In this document: positions 44,646-45,863 of the stretch, piece by piece
Position numbering within the stretch: position 1 is the stretch's first letter
Layout: each line of letters starts with the position of its first letter
Origin: Akkermansia muciniphila
Lineage (GTDB): Bacteria; Verrucomicrobiota; Verrucomicrobiia; Verrucomicrobiales; V1-33
Assembly (NCBI GenBank): GCA_945861415.1
Contig: CAMAUV010000036.1
Location: 1-45,863, forward strand
Length of the DNA: 45,863 nt
Reading direction: 5' to 3'
Notes under the pieces: model-generated
Seen by the model: only the letters and a program-made list of their open reading frames with translations
Told to the model about the DNA's origin: nothing
Databases searched by the model: none
Position numbers and translations under genes: made by a program

Positions 44646-45638
44646 ATGAGCATCACACACGAATCAGTGGTCGTCGCCGGGGGCGGCGGATTCATCGGCG
44701 GACACCTAGTCCGCCGCTTGAAGGAACTTGGATACAATAAGATCCGCAGCGTGGACCGTAAGCCGATGGATCAGTGGTATCAGGTGCACGACAATGTGGA
44801 GAACGTGGTTGCGGACTTGAGCCTGCTGGAGCCAGCCCGCGCAGCCTGCAAGAACGTGCAGCACATTTACATGCTCGCGGCGGACATGGGCGGCATGGGA
44901 TTTATCGAGAATAACAAGGCGCTCTGCATGCTGAGCGTGCTAACCAGCACCCACATGCTGCAGGCGGCTAAAGAGGCAGACTGCGACCGACTTTTCTACT
45001 CCTCTAGTGCCTGCGTCTACAACGCGGACAAACAGCGCGATGCCAATGTGGTGCCGCTGCGTGAAGAGGACGCCTATCCGGCTATGCCCGAGGACGGCTA
45101 CGGCTGGGAAAAGCTCTTCACCGAGCGCATGTGCCGCCACTTCCGCGAAGACTTTGGGCTCAAGACACGCATGGCCCGTTATCACAATGTCTATGGCCCG
45201 CTGGGCACATGGGACGGCGGACGCGAGAAGGCCCCCGCAGCCGTTTGCCGCAAGGTCATTCAGGCCAAGCTCAGCGGCAAGCATGAGATCGAAATCTGGG
45301 GCGACGGCAATCAAACGCGCTCCTTTATGTATATCGACGACTGCCTGAAAGGCACGCAGATGTTCCTCGAAGGCGAAGTGCTCGATCCTCTCAACCTCGG
45401 CAGCGATGAGATCGTGACCATCAACGGTCTGGTAGATATGGTGGAGGACATCGCGGGTATCAAACTGAAGCGGAACTACAATCTCACTGCCCCCAAAGGC
45501 GTGAATGGCCGCAACAGCGACAACACGCTGATCAAAGAGAAGTTCGGCTGGGCACCGGAGATCAAACTCCGCGACGGCATGGAACGCACCTACGCGTGGA
45601 TCTACGACCAGATCGTCAACAACCGCCCGTCGGTCTAA
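44646..45638 (+). CDS. GDP-mannose 3,5-epimerase-type NAD-dependent epimerase
   Basis: A 330-residue extended short-chain dehydrogenase/epimerase. The NAD-binding motif GGGGFIGGHLVRRL is near residues 12-25. AADMGGMGFIENNKALCM, SSACVYN (with the Cys used as acid/base in GME), the catalytic tyrosine motif YGWEK, the GGREKAPAAVCRK stretch (with the second acid/base Lys) and NSDNTLIKEKFGWAP are strikingly like plant GDP-mannose 3,5-epimerase, which makes GDP-L-galactose and GDP-L-gulose. The bacterial role is probably a surface sugar rather than vitamin C (inference). The 30 or so bases before the ATG show no ribosome binding site. It follows a WecG-type gene by 271 bases. Confidence 0.9.
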   Translation: MSITHESVVVAGGGGFIGGHLVRRLKELGYNKIRSVDRKPMDQWYQVHDNVENVVADLSLLEPARAACKNVQHIYMLAADMGGMGFIENNKALCMLSVLTSTHMLQAAKEADCDRLFYSSSACVYNADKQRDANVVPLREEDAYPAMPEDGYGWEKLFTERMCRHFREDFGLKTRMARYHNVYGPLGTWDGGREKAPAAVCRKVIQAKLSGKHEIEIWGDGNQTRSFMYIDDCLKGTQMFLEGEVLDPLNLGSDEIVTINGLVDMVEDIAGIKLKRNYNLTAPKGVNGRNSDNTLIKEKFGWAPEIKLRDGMERTYAWIYDQIVNNRPSV

Positions 45639-45725
45639 GTTCGCTCCCGGGTTGTCGTGGCGGAAAACCGGCAGGCACTATTTTTAGTTGTCAGCCCCCG
45701 GAATAAGTTTAGGGCACTTCATTCC

Positions 45726-45731
45726 TATAAT
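45726..45731 (+). promoter_or_regulatory. Consensus -10 element upstream of thioredoxin
   Basis: TATAAT lies 20 bases before the thioredoxin ATG. No good -35 hexamer is seen at 16-18 bases upstream. If used, the transcript would have a very short leader. The leader has no Shine-Dalgarno site (it reads CCCTCCTTAAACAT). Confidence 0.5.
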
Positions 45732-45751
45732 ACCCAACCCTCCTTAAACAT

Positions 45752-45863
45752 ATGGCCAGTGCAGCAGTAATCCAAGTTACCAAAGACAATTTCGATCAGG
45801 AAGTCCTCAAGGCCACAGTGCCAGTCGTGGTGGACTTCTGGGCGGAATGGTGCGGTCCGTGCA
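45752..45863 (+). CDS. trxA: Thioredoxin, N-terminal part, cut by window edge
   Basis: The frame from ATG 45752 starts [20 protein letters not shown], continues [13 protein letters not shown] and leaves the window. The WCGPC active site and its spacing from the start are those of thioredoxin, the general protein disulphide reductase. Only 37 codons are visible, so fusion or extension cannot be excluded. Confidence 0.93.
   Translation, partial: MASAAVIQVTKDNFDQEVLKATVPVVVDFWAEWCGPC

Noticed and set aside
1..45863. tRNA, rRNA or known riboswitch
   Set aside because: None recognised in the intergenic regions by eye; short structured RNAs could still be missed without a covariance-model search.

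Overview
The window looks like chromosomal DNA of a member of the Verrucomicrobiota (PVC group). The evidence is gene content: a TIGR03790-family secreted protein, a DUF2851 protein, a GldA/GldF/GldG-type ABC operon ending in a DUF4340 protein, membrane-linked vWA/amidotransferase-like and very long Gln/Ala-rich DUF4175-like proteins, squalene-cyclase-like toroid proteins, and a decayed secreted protein with Ig-like and F5/8C-like domains. No rRNA, tRNA or CRISPR array was found. Shine-Dalgarno sequences are weak or absent before many genes, so several starts were set from family length and N-terminal features.

Layout. 1-143: end of an IS3-family element running off the left edge. 401-8000: housekeeping block with phosphatidylserine synthase (pssA) plus two small upstream ORFs, recJ, a radical SAM/SPASM-like gene and uvrA. 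8094-9959: a glycine-zipper lipoprotein and a GntP-type permease converging on a shared hairpin terminator. 9960-10920: decayed DNA. 10921-21791: four consecutive + strand genes, TIGR03790, DUF2851, a 1046-residue vWA/GATase-like membrane protein and a 1436-residue membrane protein with about 840 residues of Gln/Ala-rich repeats. 21891-25410: polyphosphate kinase, overlapping tail-to-tail with an MFS transporter. 25411-27039: a small secreted protein and decayed genes. 27040-30322: two toroid proteins flanking a small secreted protein; the second toroid protein carries a TonB-like membrane anchor with the SxxxH motif. 30519-31563: a pseudogene with two nonsense codons and one frameshift. 31505-33597: a secreted CE15-like glucuronoyl esterase and a Tat-exported HExxH protein. 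33656-35145: a secreted protein and fabD. 35349-41060: a four-gene minus-strand ABC operon. 41400-43002: ilvN-ilvC with a strong terminator. 43583-45638: a WecG/TagA-type glycosyltransferase and a plant-like GDP-mannose 3,5-epimerase, both fitting surface polysaccharide synthesis. 45752-45863: the start of thioredoxin.

How the genes fit together. Most neighbours are functionally independent. The most unusual coherent units are the vWA/GATase plus Gln-rich pair (14260-21791), the TonB-anchored toroid cluster (27040-30322) and the GldG/DUF4340 ABC operon with its unusual low-complexity extensions. The first two have no established function that I know of and are the best candidates for undescribed systems. 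Short decayed genes between intact blocks suggest ongoing loss of secreted and membrane proteins.
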